DNA from: an uncultured Treponema sp.
Lineage (GTDB): Bacteria; Spirochaetota; Spirochaetia; Treponematales; Treponemataceae
Length of the DNA stretch: 22,089 nucleotides
NCBI GenBank assembly: GCA_938045195.1
Contig: CALINC010000026.1
Span: 1-22,089, forward strand
Direction: 5' to 3'
Below, piece by piece: positions 1-6,934 of the stretch. The position numbers were made by a program, and so were the translations under genes. Under the pieces are notes generated by a model. That model ran no database searches and was not told the origin of the DNA. It was given only the letters and a program-made list of their open reading frames with translations. How positions within the stretch are numbered: position 1 is the first letter of the stretch; the number at the start of each line of letters is the position of its first letter.

Positions 1-66
1 ATCAACAACCTCGACGCAGAGCGTACGTTGCGCAGCAACAGGGTATTAAACCCTCTGCACGAATAA
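1..66 (+). other. Left-edge fragment: possible C-terminal coding tail in a foldable, GC-richer stretch
   Basis: Frame 1 is open from the first base to a TAA at 64-66 and would give a 21-residue tail ending RVLNPLHE. The stretch is clearly GC-richer than what follows. It can also fold: GTTGC 27-31 pairs with GCAAC 35-39, AGGGT 40-44 pairs with ACCCT 50-54, and GCAG 16-19 pairs with CTGC 55-58, giving a three-way-junction-like shape. It could be the end of a gene, a dispersed repeat, or a structured RNA or terminator end. Only the 3' edge is visible, so no function is claimed. Confidence 0.25.
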
Positions 67-80
67 AACAATTAACAAAT

Positions 81-122
81 TTGATAAAATTTTGACAAAA
101 TATCGATAAAAACTTGACAGCA
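81..122 (+). repeat. Four phased 11-bp direct repeats (TTGAYAAAA) upstream of the transporter gene
   Basis: Related units begin at 81 (TTGATAAAA), 92 (TTGACAAAA), 103 (TCGATAAAA) and 114 (TTGACAGCA). The step is exactly 11 bp, close to one helical turn. The last unit doubles as the -35 hexamer of the downstream gene. Phased A-runs of this kind can bend DNA, and a tandem array can bind a regulator cooperatively. Both roles are inferences. Confidence 0.6.
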
Positions 123-142
123 AAAAAAAACTATGATACCAT
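114..142 (+). promoter_or_regulatory. Promoter of the COG2056 transporter gene with operator-like motif
   Basis: The -35 is a perfect TTGACA (114-119). After 17 bases comes TACCAT (137-142), preceded by TG at 134-135, so the -10 is of the extended type. The spacer carries nine consecutive A (122-130). The imperfect palindrome TATGATACCATA (132-143) overlaps the -10. Its ATACCATACC part (136-145) recurs at the same promoter position before tnaA. The Shine-Dalgarno sequence AGGGGGA (168-174) precedes the ATG at 180. Confidence 0.65.
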
Positions 143-179
143 ACCATTATCAATATAAATAAAAGATAGGGGGAAAGTT

Positions 180-1481
180 ATGTTTAATCCTGTTGTTATT
201 GCCGTCGTTGTTATGATGGTATTGTGTTTGCTTAAGATTAACATCTTAATCGCAATTATGGTTTCCGGTATTGTAGGGGGACTTGTTGGAGGCTTGGGGC
301 TTCAAAATACGATAAGCACTCTTATTTCGGGAATGGGAGGCAATGCCGAAACGGCATTATCGTATATTTTACTGGGAACCTTGGCTGCTGCCATTACTTC
401 AACTTCGATAGTTGAACTCTTAGCAGTCAAATTGCAAAAATGGCTTAAAAATAAAAAAGCCCTTTTCGTGCTTATCATTGCGTTTATCGGCTGTTTTTCA
501 CAAAACGCAATTCCGGTTCATATCGCCTATATTCCTATTTTAATTCCGCCCCTTTTGGTAGTAATGAACAAAATGAAACTTGACAGACGTGCTATGGCTT
601 GCGGTTTAACGTTTTCGGTTAAGTGGCCCTATGTCGCTTTTCCTGCGGGCTTCGGACTTATCTTCCACGGAATTATTTCGGATTCGATGACCCAAAACGG
701 ACTTCAATTCGATAAAATGGATGTATGGAAAGCGATGCTTCTTCCCGGTGCCGGAATGATTTTAGGCCTTTTGATTGCGGTTTTCTTTTCCTACAGAAAA
801 CCCCGCGAATACAAAACGGTAGAAGCTGACATGAAGGCAGAGAATGAGGTAAAAAATATAAAATTTACTTCACGTGAATGGTTTACTCTTTTAGCAATCG
901 TTGCCGCCTTTGTAACGCAGATTTTCTCCGGTTCTATGCCTTTAGGCGGTCTTGTCGGTATTTTAATATTACTTGTTACCCGTGTTATAAAAGTAAAAGA
1001 TGCGGATCAAACTATGGCTGACGGTATTAAACTGATGGGCTTTATCGCCTTTGTAATGCTCGTTGCCGCAGGTTTTGCGGAAGTAATTAAGGCAACAAAA
1101 GCGGTAGATGCTCTTGTTGTCTCCAGTGCTAACCTTATAGGCGGAAGTAAACTTATCGGTGCGATTATTATGCTTTTAATCGGACTCGGTATTACGATGG
1201 GTATCGGCACTTCTTTCGGTACGATCCCGGTAATTGCAACAATATATGTCCCGCTTGGTATGAAGCTCGGTTTCAGCCCTATGGCTATAGCCTGTCTTCT
1301 CGGTACGGCGGGTGCTTTAGGCGATGCCGGCTCCCCTGCTTCCGATTCAACTTTGGGACCGACAGCCGGTTTGAATGCCGACGGTCAGCATGACCACATC
1401 TGGGATACCTGTGTTCCGACATTCCTGCATTATAATATCCCGCTTATGATATTCGCTACTATTGCGGCAATGTTCTTATAG
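180..1481 (+). CDS. NhaC-like / COG2056 (YuiF-type) inner-membrane transporter
   Basis: The 433-residue protein is made almost entirely of hydrophobic segments (about 10-12 helices) and belongs to the Na+/H+ antiporter-like COG2056 group that includes B. subtilis YuiF and H. influenzae HI0325. Typical marks are the Gly-rich IGTSFGTIPV segment near residue 345, the motif GDAGSPASDSTLGPT near residues 380-395, and DHIWDTCVPTFLHYN near the C-terminus. A hydrophilic loop at about residues 208-235 splits it into two halves. Despite the antiporter label, YuiF relatives have been proposed to carry amino acids such as histidine, so the substrate here is unknown. The ATG at 180 has a strong Shine-Dalgarno sequence. 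The gene seems to stand alone, with an elaborate promoter that shares an operator-like decamer with tnaA. That makes an amino-acid substrate attractive, but this is only inference. Confidence 0.85.
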   Translation: MFNPVVIAVVVMMVLCLLKINILIAIMVSGIVGGLVGGLGLQNTISTLISGMGGNAETALSYILLGTLAAAITSTSIVELLAVKLQKWLKNKKALFVLIIAFIGCFSQNAIPVHIAYIPILIPPLLVVMNKMKLDRRAMACGLTFSVKWPYVAFPAGFGLIFHGIISDSMTQNGLQFDKMDVWKAMLLPGAGMILGLLIAVFFSYRKPREYKTVEADMKAENEVKNIKFTSREWFTLLAIVAAFVTQIFSGSMPLGGLVGILILLVTRVIKVKDADQTMADGIKLMGFIAFVMLVAAGFAEVIKATKAVDALVVSSANLIGGSKLIGAIIMLLIGLGITMGIGTSFGTIPVIATIYVPLGMKLGFSPMAIACLLGTAGALGDAGSPASDSTLGPTAGLNADGQHDHIWDTCVPTFLHYNIPLMIFATIAAMFL

Positions 1482-1497
1482 AGAAGCGGAGGAGCAA

Positions 1498-1541
1498 CAA
1501 TATTTTAAGCTATTACCATAGTAGCCAAAATTAAAATATTG
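1498..1541. terminator. AT-rich hairpin after the transporter gene
   Basis: CAATATTTTA (1498-1507) and TAAAATATTG (1532-1541) are perfect 10-bp inverted arms. Inside them GCTA (1509-1512) can pair with TAGC (1522-1525). It begins 17 bases after the transporter stop codon and could act as a transcript end or 3' stabiliser. It has no T-run, so terminator function is uncertain. Its right part overlaps the presumed promoter of the next gene. Confidence 0.4.
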
Positions 1542-1550
1542 TGATATTCT
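1522..1550 (+). promoter_or_regulatory. Extended -10 promoter, probably giving a leaderless mRNA for the M48-like gene
   Basis: TAGCCA (1522-1527) is followed after 17 bases by TGATATTCT (1542-1550), an extended -10 with hexamer TATTCT at 1545-1550. Normal spacing puts transcription start at about 1557, one base before the ATG at 1558. No Shine-Dalgarno sequence lies in front of that ATG. Confidence 0.5.
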
Positions 1551-1557
1551 ACACTCT

Positions 1558-3435
1558 ATGAGTAAACAGAAAAACGGATTTGCCGTCTTAAAGTTCTTAT
1601 GCGCCTGCATTTTTACTTTGACGGCAATCTTCGTGTATCCGCAGGAAAATGAAAAATCTATTATCTCCTTGCGTCTGAAAGCAATGGACTTTTACCGCAA
1701 AGAAATTGCCGCAGCTTCGCTTAATGAAGTTTCGCCTGAAGACATCGGCGTGTGGAAAGAAGTTCTTGATGCCGCTCTTTTTATGCTTATACGGAGTACG
1801 GAGTTGTACCGCGGCAAGATGCGGGTTATTATAGAAGATAATAGAATTGCAAAATGTAAAATTTTCCCCGATGGAACTATTCTAATCAGTACGGCAATTT
1901 TTGATTATATAGACGCAAAACTTGCCGATTCACAAAATAAAAGCCCTCGCAGAATTAAAAATTTTAATGCGGAACGGGAACAAATGCTCGCTTCCTTTTT
2001 AGCGTTTGAAGCAGCTGATTTTGCTCTTGACAATAAAACCGTCTATTTTAATATGTACGGTGAACCTTCAAAATCCGATATTTTAAAAAGATTTAATTTA
2101 CAGACGGATTATTTTGCCGTAATCCTTTTAAAACTGGCAGCCTATGATTCTAATGCGTTTTACAATCATCTTGAAGAATTAAAAGACATCCAAAATAATC
2201 CTATAAATTCAAAACAGTTTGAAAGTTTTTTTGCCGATACTTTTACTCCTCAACAAAGAATTACAAATCTTTTAAAAATGAATGACGAAGCCGAAGCACT
2301 TGCAGACGAACTTTTCTATATTATAGATGCTCTGCAAAATGAAAATGAAACCACCATTGAAGACGCAAAACAAAGACTGATTACTTTAAAAACACACTAT
2401 CCTAATAATTTATATATTAAAAGACTCGCTGCCTTGACTTTCCACAAAAAATGGGCTGCCGTCTTAAATGCGTATGAAGAACAAATAATTACCGCCTACC
2501 CTGCGGCAATGCAAACCTGTAAAAAAGTAAATACCAATTTTCCAATTTTAAATAACAACCCTGAAACGCTTTTGGTATATCAAACAGTAAACGAAGATGA
2601 AAAACAAACAATTCCCGGAAATATAAACGAATATGATGAAGCTATACGTTCATATAAATCGTATTTAAATTCAATTTATGAATCGGGGCTTGCATCTTCT
2701 TATGCAGTACTTCTTTATTACTCGCCTAATGTAAATGACAAAGCCTCAGCTATTTCTCTTGCGGAACAAGCGGCTTTAAACGAACACGGCACCGAAAGTT
2801 TGACGGCTGCCGTCAATTATTCCGCTCTTTTATATCTTTCGGGTAAAGATTATACAACAGCAAAAATCCTTTTAGAAAATATTTTAAATTCTCCTTCTGC
2901 CTCAATTAACGGCTCGCTTTTTTTACGGACAGGAAAAATAATTGATGAAAGAATTGTATTATTTAATTATGCAAGAATGCTTTTCGGTTTAAATGAACAT
3001 ATAAAAGCCGAAAAAGCCCGCAACAAATTACAAGCCTTTATATTCCCTTTAGAAGAATATACAGCCGTGCCTGTAAAAAAAATAAGGCTAGGCGGCACAG
3101 CTGACGATTTAACCGAATTTTGGGGAAATCCCGATTCAATAAAATATAATTATTTTTCCGAAAAATGGAAATACGGTTTTTTAAATGCCGAAGTCATTAT
3201 AAACACGGCACAAAACGGCGAAATCGAAAAAATTATTATTTTTAATAATTCTATTTTGTCGCTTCCGAATGATTTGCGCACCGGTGAAACTCGAAAATCA
3301 TTTGAGGCTTTTTTCGGTAAGCCATTGTACCATTCGGGTGATACTGAAATTTATCTTTATAAAGCAAACAGAATTCAAGTCTTGTATATAAATGAATATA
3401 TCAGAACCGTTTATTTGACAAAGGCAGAAAAATGA
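1558..3435 (+). CDS. Exported protein with degenerate M48-like region, helical repeats and C-terminal SmpA-like repeats
   Basis: The 625-residue protein starts with a signal sequence: basic N-terminus, hydrophobic run at about residues 8-26, then YPQE. Residues about 98-121 (CKIFPDGTILISTAIFDYID) resemble the strand and helix before the zinc site of M48 metallopeptidases. Where HExxH should be, residues 150-154 read FEAAD, so both zinc-binding His are missing and an active protease is unlikely. The middle (about 160-490) is helical and TPR-like. The C-terminus holds two related segments with GGTADDLTEFWGNP near 510 and RTGETRKSFEAFFGKP near 573, reminiscent of SmpA/OmlA-type domains. Envelope location and a scaffold-like role are inferences. 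The gene overlaps the exoribonuclease gene by ATGA, so the two are co-transcribed. There is no Shine-Dalgarno sequence, and the start lies only 7 bases after a -10. Confidence 0.6.
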   Translation: MSKQKNGFAVLKFLCACIFTLTAIFVYPQENEKSIISLRLKAMDFYRKEIAAASLNEVSPEDIGVWKEVLDAALFMLIRSTELYRGKMRVIIEDNRIAKCKIFPDGTILISTAIFDYIDAKLADSQNKSPRRIKNFNAEREQMLASFLAFEAADFALDNKTVYFNMYGEPSKSDILKRFNLQTDYFAVILLKLAAYDSNAFYNHLEELKDIQNNPINSKQFESFFADTFTPQQRITNLLKMNDEAEALADELFYIIDALQNENETTIEDAKQRLITLKTHYPNNLYIKRLAALTFHKKWAAVLNAYEEQIITAYPAAMQTCKKVNTNFPILNNNPETLLVYQTVNEDEKQTIPGNINEYDEAIRSYKSYLNSIYESGLASSYAVLLYYSPNVNDKASAISLAEQAALNEHGTESLTAAVNYSALLYLSGKDYTTAKILLENILNSPSASINGSLFLRTGKIIDERIVLFNYARMLFGLNEHIKAEKARNKLQAFIFPLEEYTAVPVKKIRLGGTADDLTEFWGNPDSIKYNYFSEKWKYGFLNAEVIINTAQNGEIEKIIIFNNSILSLPNDLRTGETRKSFEAFFGKPLYHSGDTEIYLYKANRIQVLYINEYIRTVYLTKAEK

Positions 3436-5291
3436 ATATTAACTCAATCGTTTTATACAAAAACCGTCCGGCATTGATAACAAATATATCGGACGGCAAA
3501 TTTGAAATTGAAACGGAAATGGGAATTAAAAAAGTAAGAGGAAAAGATTTTTGTTTATTATCAAAAAATAATAAACAAAATTTAAAAACTGTTTTAAATG
3601 CAGTTTGCCCTCCTGCCGATTTTTCCGAAATATCGGATTTTTTTGAGGACGGTTCTGCGTCTTTTTTTGAGCTTACGGAATTGCTATGGAGCGATTTAGC
3701 ACCTGAACAAATGTGGGCGGCATGGCAAGCAATTTGTACGTCTCCTATTTTTTCGGCAGAAAGTCCCGATAAGCCCATTAAGATATTTACACAAGAAGAA
3801 CTTGAGATAATTCATAAAAAACAAAATGAAAAAGAACAAGAAGAAAAAGAGCGGGCACTATTTATTCAAACCGTATCAAAATGTATAAAAACAAAAGATT
3901 TCAGCGCAATCGATTTACAAAAATATGCTCACTTTTTACAAGAAGTTGAAGCCTTTGCTTTGGAAAAAACGGATAAATCTAAAATATTAAAAGAACTCCA
4001 TGTAAAGGAGCAAAGCGACGCGGCTCATCGATTATTGCTTCAAATAGGATATTGGAAACCTGAAAAAAATCCGTATCCGGTGCGCTTGGGCTGCCCTTTA
4101 AATTCTCCCAAAATAGAATTGCCGCCTCTTAATTTGAATCATAATTATTTAGACTTAACGGAGCTTACCGCCTATGCTATCGACAATGACCATAGCGACG
4201 ACCCCGATGATGCCGTGTGTTTCGACGGAGAACATCTTTGGATACATATTGCAAACCCTGCGGATACAATCATTCCAGATTCAAAAAGCGATTTGGACGC
4301 AAGAAAACGCGGAGCGACGCTTTATATTCCCGAAGGTGTTTCCCGTATGCTCGGAGAATCCGCTATTGAAGATTTTGCACTTGGTTTAAAAGACGAATCC
4401 TATGCACTTTCGTTTAAACTGAAACTAAGTGCCAATGCAGAAATTACGGAAGTAAATATTCTGCGTACAAAAATAAAAGTAAAATGTATCACATATTCCG
4501 AAGCCGATTTACAAAAAGAAAGCGATTATTTAAAACCGCTTTTTGAAATTGCAAAATTAAATATAAAAAAACGTGAACAAGCCGGTGCTATTTCGATAGA
4601 AATTCCTGAGGTAAATATAAGCGTAAAAACCGAAAATGAAATACAAAAAGCGTTTATTACACCTTATGAATATTTTGAATCATTTTTAATGATAAAAGAA
4701 ATGATGCTTTTGGCTGGAGAAGCTGCCGCACGCTTTGCGTTTAAAAACAATATTCCGTTTCAATTTATAAGTCAAGAAGCGCCGGATATTCCGCAAAAGT
4801 TACCGGCAGGACTTGCCGGAGAATATAGAAAACGTAAAGCAATGCGTCCGCGTAATATCGGAACAATTCCGTCAATGCACGCAGCATTAGGTATTGCAAT
4901 GTACAGTCAAGTTACAAGTCCCCTGCGCCGTTATGGAGATTTGGTTGCGCACCAACAGCTTCTAAAATTTATCGACGGAATAGAATTAATGAAACCGGAC
5001 GATTTTTTAATGCGTATTGCAGCAGGCGATATTGCAGGAAGGAATTGTGTTCAAGCCGAACGCCTTTCACGCCAACACTGGACGCTGATTTATCTGTTAC
5101 AAAATAAAGACTGGCAGGGTGAAGCGGTAATTTTAGATACCCTCAAATTACGGGCGCGGATTTTTATTCCATGTATCGGATATGAAGCGGAAATGCACTT
5201 AAAAAAAGAATTATCTATAAATGAAAAAATAATCGTAAAAGCAGCGGATATTGATATTCCGAATTTAAGTGTGCGTTTTATACAAATATAA
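3432..5291 (+). CDS. RNase II/R-family 3'-5' exoribonuclease (RNB domain)
   Basis: The 619-residue protein would degrade RNA processively from the 3' end in the cytoplasm. The RNB core begins near residue 240. AIDNDHSDDPDDAV at about residues 248-261 contains the cluster of acidic residues that binds catalytic Mg2+. Further on come RGATLYIP (near 297) and SPLRRYGDLVAHQQLL (near 495) with the conserved Arg pair. The N-terminal 230 residues lack the two classical cold-shock domains. They begin with a small beta-rich module and continue with a charged helix, more like the Deinococcus/cyanobacterial branch than E. coli RNase R. The C-terminus is short, with space for only one small S1-like barrel of about 60 residues. 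The ATG overlaps the stop of the upstream gene by 4 bases, implying translational coupling. The gene converges on the minus-strand NlpC/P60-like gene with no clear terminator in the 52-base gap. Confidence 0.85.
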   Translation: MNINSIVLYKNRPALITNISDGKFEIETEMGIKKVRGKDFCLLSKNNKQNLKTVLNAVCPPADFSEISDFFEDGSASFFELTELLWSDLAPEQMWAAWQAICTSPIFSAESPDKPIKIFTQEELEIIHKKQNEKEQEEKERALFIQTVSKCIKTKDFSAIDLQKYAHFLQEVEAFALEKTDKSKILKELHVKEQSDAAHRLLLQIGYWKPEKNPYPVRLGCPLNSPKIELPPLNLNHNYLDLTELTAYAIDNDHSDDPDDAVCFDGEHLWIHIANPADTIIPDSKSDLDARKRGATLYIPEGVSRMLGESAIEDFALGLKDESYALSFKLKLSANAEITEVNILRTKIKVKCITYSEADLQKESDYLKPLFEIAKLNIKKREQAGAISIEIPEVNISVKTENEIQKAFITPYEYFESFLMIKEMMLLAGEAAARFAFKNNIPFQFISQEAPDIPQKLPAGLAGEYRKRKAMRPRNIGTIPSMHAALGIAMYSQVTSPLRRYGDLVAHQQLLKFIDGIELMKPDDFLMRIAAGDIAGRNCVQAERLSRQHWTLIYLLQNKDWQGEAVILDTLKLRARIFIPCIGYEAEMHLKKELSINEKIIVKAADIDIPNLSVRFIQI

Positions 5292-5343
5292 TGAAACGTA
5301 TGCTAAAAGCCTGAAATGTATAGACGTTCTCAATAGCCGCCTC

Positions 5344-6840
5344 TTAGGGATTAAACAAGCCTATCTGAGGAGCTCTTATACGGACTAATGCTGTAAAAGA
5401 GCCTTTATTCCGCTTCATAAAACTTTCTATCGAGGTTTTTTCCGCACTTTCATACACATCAATATGAAAATTACCGAGCACATCGAAGTACGGAAAAAAT
5501 GCGGCAACATGATGATAACGGCGTAACGTAGGAGTACCAATATCACGGCTGACGGCACCTAAATAAAAATGACCCGGCTCTTTAATCGCAAGATAATAAA
5601 AAAGAGCCTGTAAATAATTTGTCTGATAGCCTGCATTTTTTTCATACCCTTTAAATGCCGCAAAGTCGTCTGATACGTCATTTTTTTTAATAGGAGGGGT
5701 AAGTGCAAAGGGTTCTACCATAACATCGACACCTGAACCGATAGGAAATACCGTACTCTTGGTATTCAGGCTTAATGCCGCCGCAGCCAAATTGCGTATC
5801 CATTCCAAACCGAAATACAGATCTTTGCCGGAATACGGTTTTGTAAAATATGTATCGGGAACATCCGTAGCGGTAAGCAATTTGTTTATAAAAGTCCCCT
5901 GCCCTGCTATCGGTTTAATCATGCCGTCCACTATCCACTTTACAAAGCCGGAACAATTTACCCCGCCTATAACTTCTTTTAATTTTTGCTCAGGTTTTAT
6001 AGCTGCAATAATTTCGTTGTCGGTTTGCACTCTTCCGTCTTTAAGATGAACAGGTTTTCCGAATTCATCAAAACCGCCGTCATCAATATACACCAATGTA
6101 TGCAGCCGCTCCGATATTACATCTGACGCAGCTTCGACACCGCTATATGTTACGGGGGGATTAAAAATATCCCATGGTAAAACAGAATCGGTAATACTGC
6201 GCAATTCAACTAAGGATAAATAATAAAGAGAATCGAAAGGGACACCCACAGCAATGTTTTTGCGCACATAGGCATTAAACAAACAAATATCCGCAAAAGA
6301 CCTGCCCTCTTCCGATTTTTTATTTGCAGGACGCAGCATCAAATAAAGCTCAGGCGTTTCGCGGGGATATATTTTTATACATATAGGCTCTCCCGTTTCA
6401 TAATTGCGGTACAAAATCCAAGTGCCTTGCGGCACTTTTTCAATATTTGAAAATTCGGTATCAACAGGATTTATAACTACTGCAAGCAATTTTTTCTCTT
6501 TTAAATAAACGGAGCGTACTTTAAAACGGTTACCGGCTTCATCAATTTCAATTTGCATATCTTTTTTTGCAACATCTTCCGGAGAATTCAAAAACCAAGT
6601 CTTAGCAATTGACTTACGGATTAAAGATGAGTCGGGAATTTTTTCAAATGAAACCAGCGGAATACTTTCGTTTTTAAATAAGACCTCTTCCGTGTCGATG
6701 CCGGAGTTTTCCGATATTATTTGAACGGAAAGAAAACTGTCCGCAGTATTTTCAATAGGTAATTCTTCAGTATAGCTATTCATAAAAATGCTTAGAATAA
6801 AAAAGAGAAAAACCGTATATTTAAAAAATAAATTTCTCAT
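5344..6840 (-). CDS. Exported NlpC/P60-like (papain-fold) putative hydrolase
   Basis: The frame extends upstream to a TTG at 6903, but the ATG at 6840 is preferred because it opens a clear signal peptide (MRNLFFKYTVFLFFILS), giving 498 residues. The N-terminal half (to about 250) is beta-rich and unrecognised. In the C-terminal half, GGVNCSGFVKWI places Cys at residue 296 in the classic NlpC/P60 nucleophile context. YHHVAAFFPYFD (His at about 443-444) and NFHIDVYES follow as candidate His positions. The Cys-His distance is longer than usual, so there is an insertion between them or the fold is only related. A role in cell-wall or envelope processing is inferred. The gene is divergent from tnaA, and their 94-base intergenic region must hold both promoters. 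No Shine-Dalgarno sequence precedes 6840; GATAAT (plus 6847-6852 reversed) ends six bases before the ATG, suggesting a leaderless mRNA. Confidence 0.6.
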   Translation of the reverse strand: MRNLFFKYTVFLFFILSIFMNSYTEELPIENTADSFLSVQIISENSGIDTEEVLFKNESIPLVSFEKIPDSSLIRKSIAKTWFLNSPEDVAKKDMQIEIDEAGNRFKVRSVYLKEKKLLAVVINPVDTEFSNIEKVPQGTWILYRNYETGEPICIKIYPRETPELYLMLRPANKKSEEGRSFADICLFNAYVRKNIAVGVPFDSLYYLSLVELRSITDSVLPWDIFNPPVTYSGVEAASDVISERLHTLVYIDDGGFDEFGKPVHLKDGRVQTDNEIIAAIKPEQKLKEVIGGVNCSGFVKWIVDGMIKPIAGQGTFINKLLTATDVPDTYFTKPYSGKDLYFGLEWIRNLAAAALSLNTKSTVFPIGSGVDVMVEPFALTPPIKKNDVSDDFAAFKGYEKNAGYQTNYLQALFYYLAIKEPGHFYLGAVSRDIGTPTLRRYHHVAAFFPYFDVLGNFHIDVYESAEKTSIESFMKRNKGSFTALVRIRAPQIGLFNP

Positions 6841-6846
6841 GTTTGG

Positions 6847-6852
6847 ATTATC
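6847..6852 (-). promoter_or_regulatory. -10-like element six bases before the NlpC/P60-like gene start
   Basis: On the minus strand GATAAT (five of six matches to TATAAT) is followed by six bases and then the ATG at 6840, so transcription would start at the start codon. The matching -35 is weak (TAAATA, 6870-6875). An alternative -10, TATACA at 6858-6863, would leave a leader of about 11 bases. Either way the leader is too short for a normal ribosome-binding site. Confidence 0.35.
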
Positions 6853-6861
6853 GGCATTGTA

Positions 6862-6893
6862 TAGACTTTTATTTAATTTTGGTATACCATACC
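6862..6893 (+). promoter_or_regulatory. tnaA promoter with operator-like palindrome
   Basis: TAGACT (6862-6867), 17 bases, then TACCAT (6885-6890) reproduces the geometry of the transporter promoter. An alternative extended -10 is TGGTATACC (6880-6888). The perfect 10-bp palindrome TGGTATACCA (6880-6889) sits on the -10 and runs into ATACCATACC (6884-6893), identical to 136-145. A regulator covering this site would control tnaA directly and could affect the divergent gene. Confidence 0.55.
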
Positions 6894-6934
6894 GATTAAG
6901 CAATTTTGCAAATATAAAACTCCGGGAGGAATGT

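Noticed and set aside
21..58. attC-like integron site, since T. denticola has a chromosomal integron
   Set aside because: GTTGC...GCAAC lacks the GTTRRRY and RYYYAAC core sites and their order; no integrase or cassette arrangement is seen.
6788..6934. N-terminal extension of tryptophanase back to 6788
   Set aside because: The frame is open but overlaps the divergent gene and both promoters; GGGAGG before the ATG at 6935 and the family length of about 460 residues fix the start.
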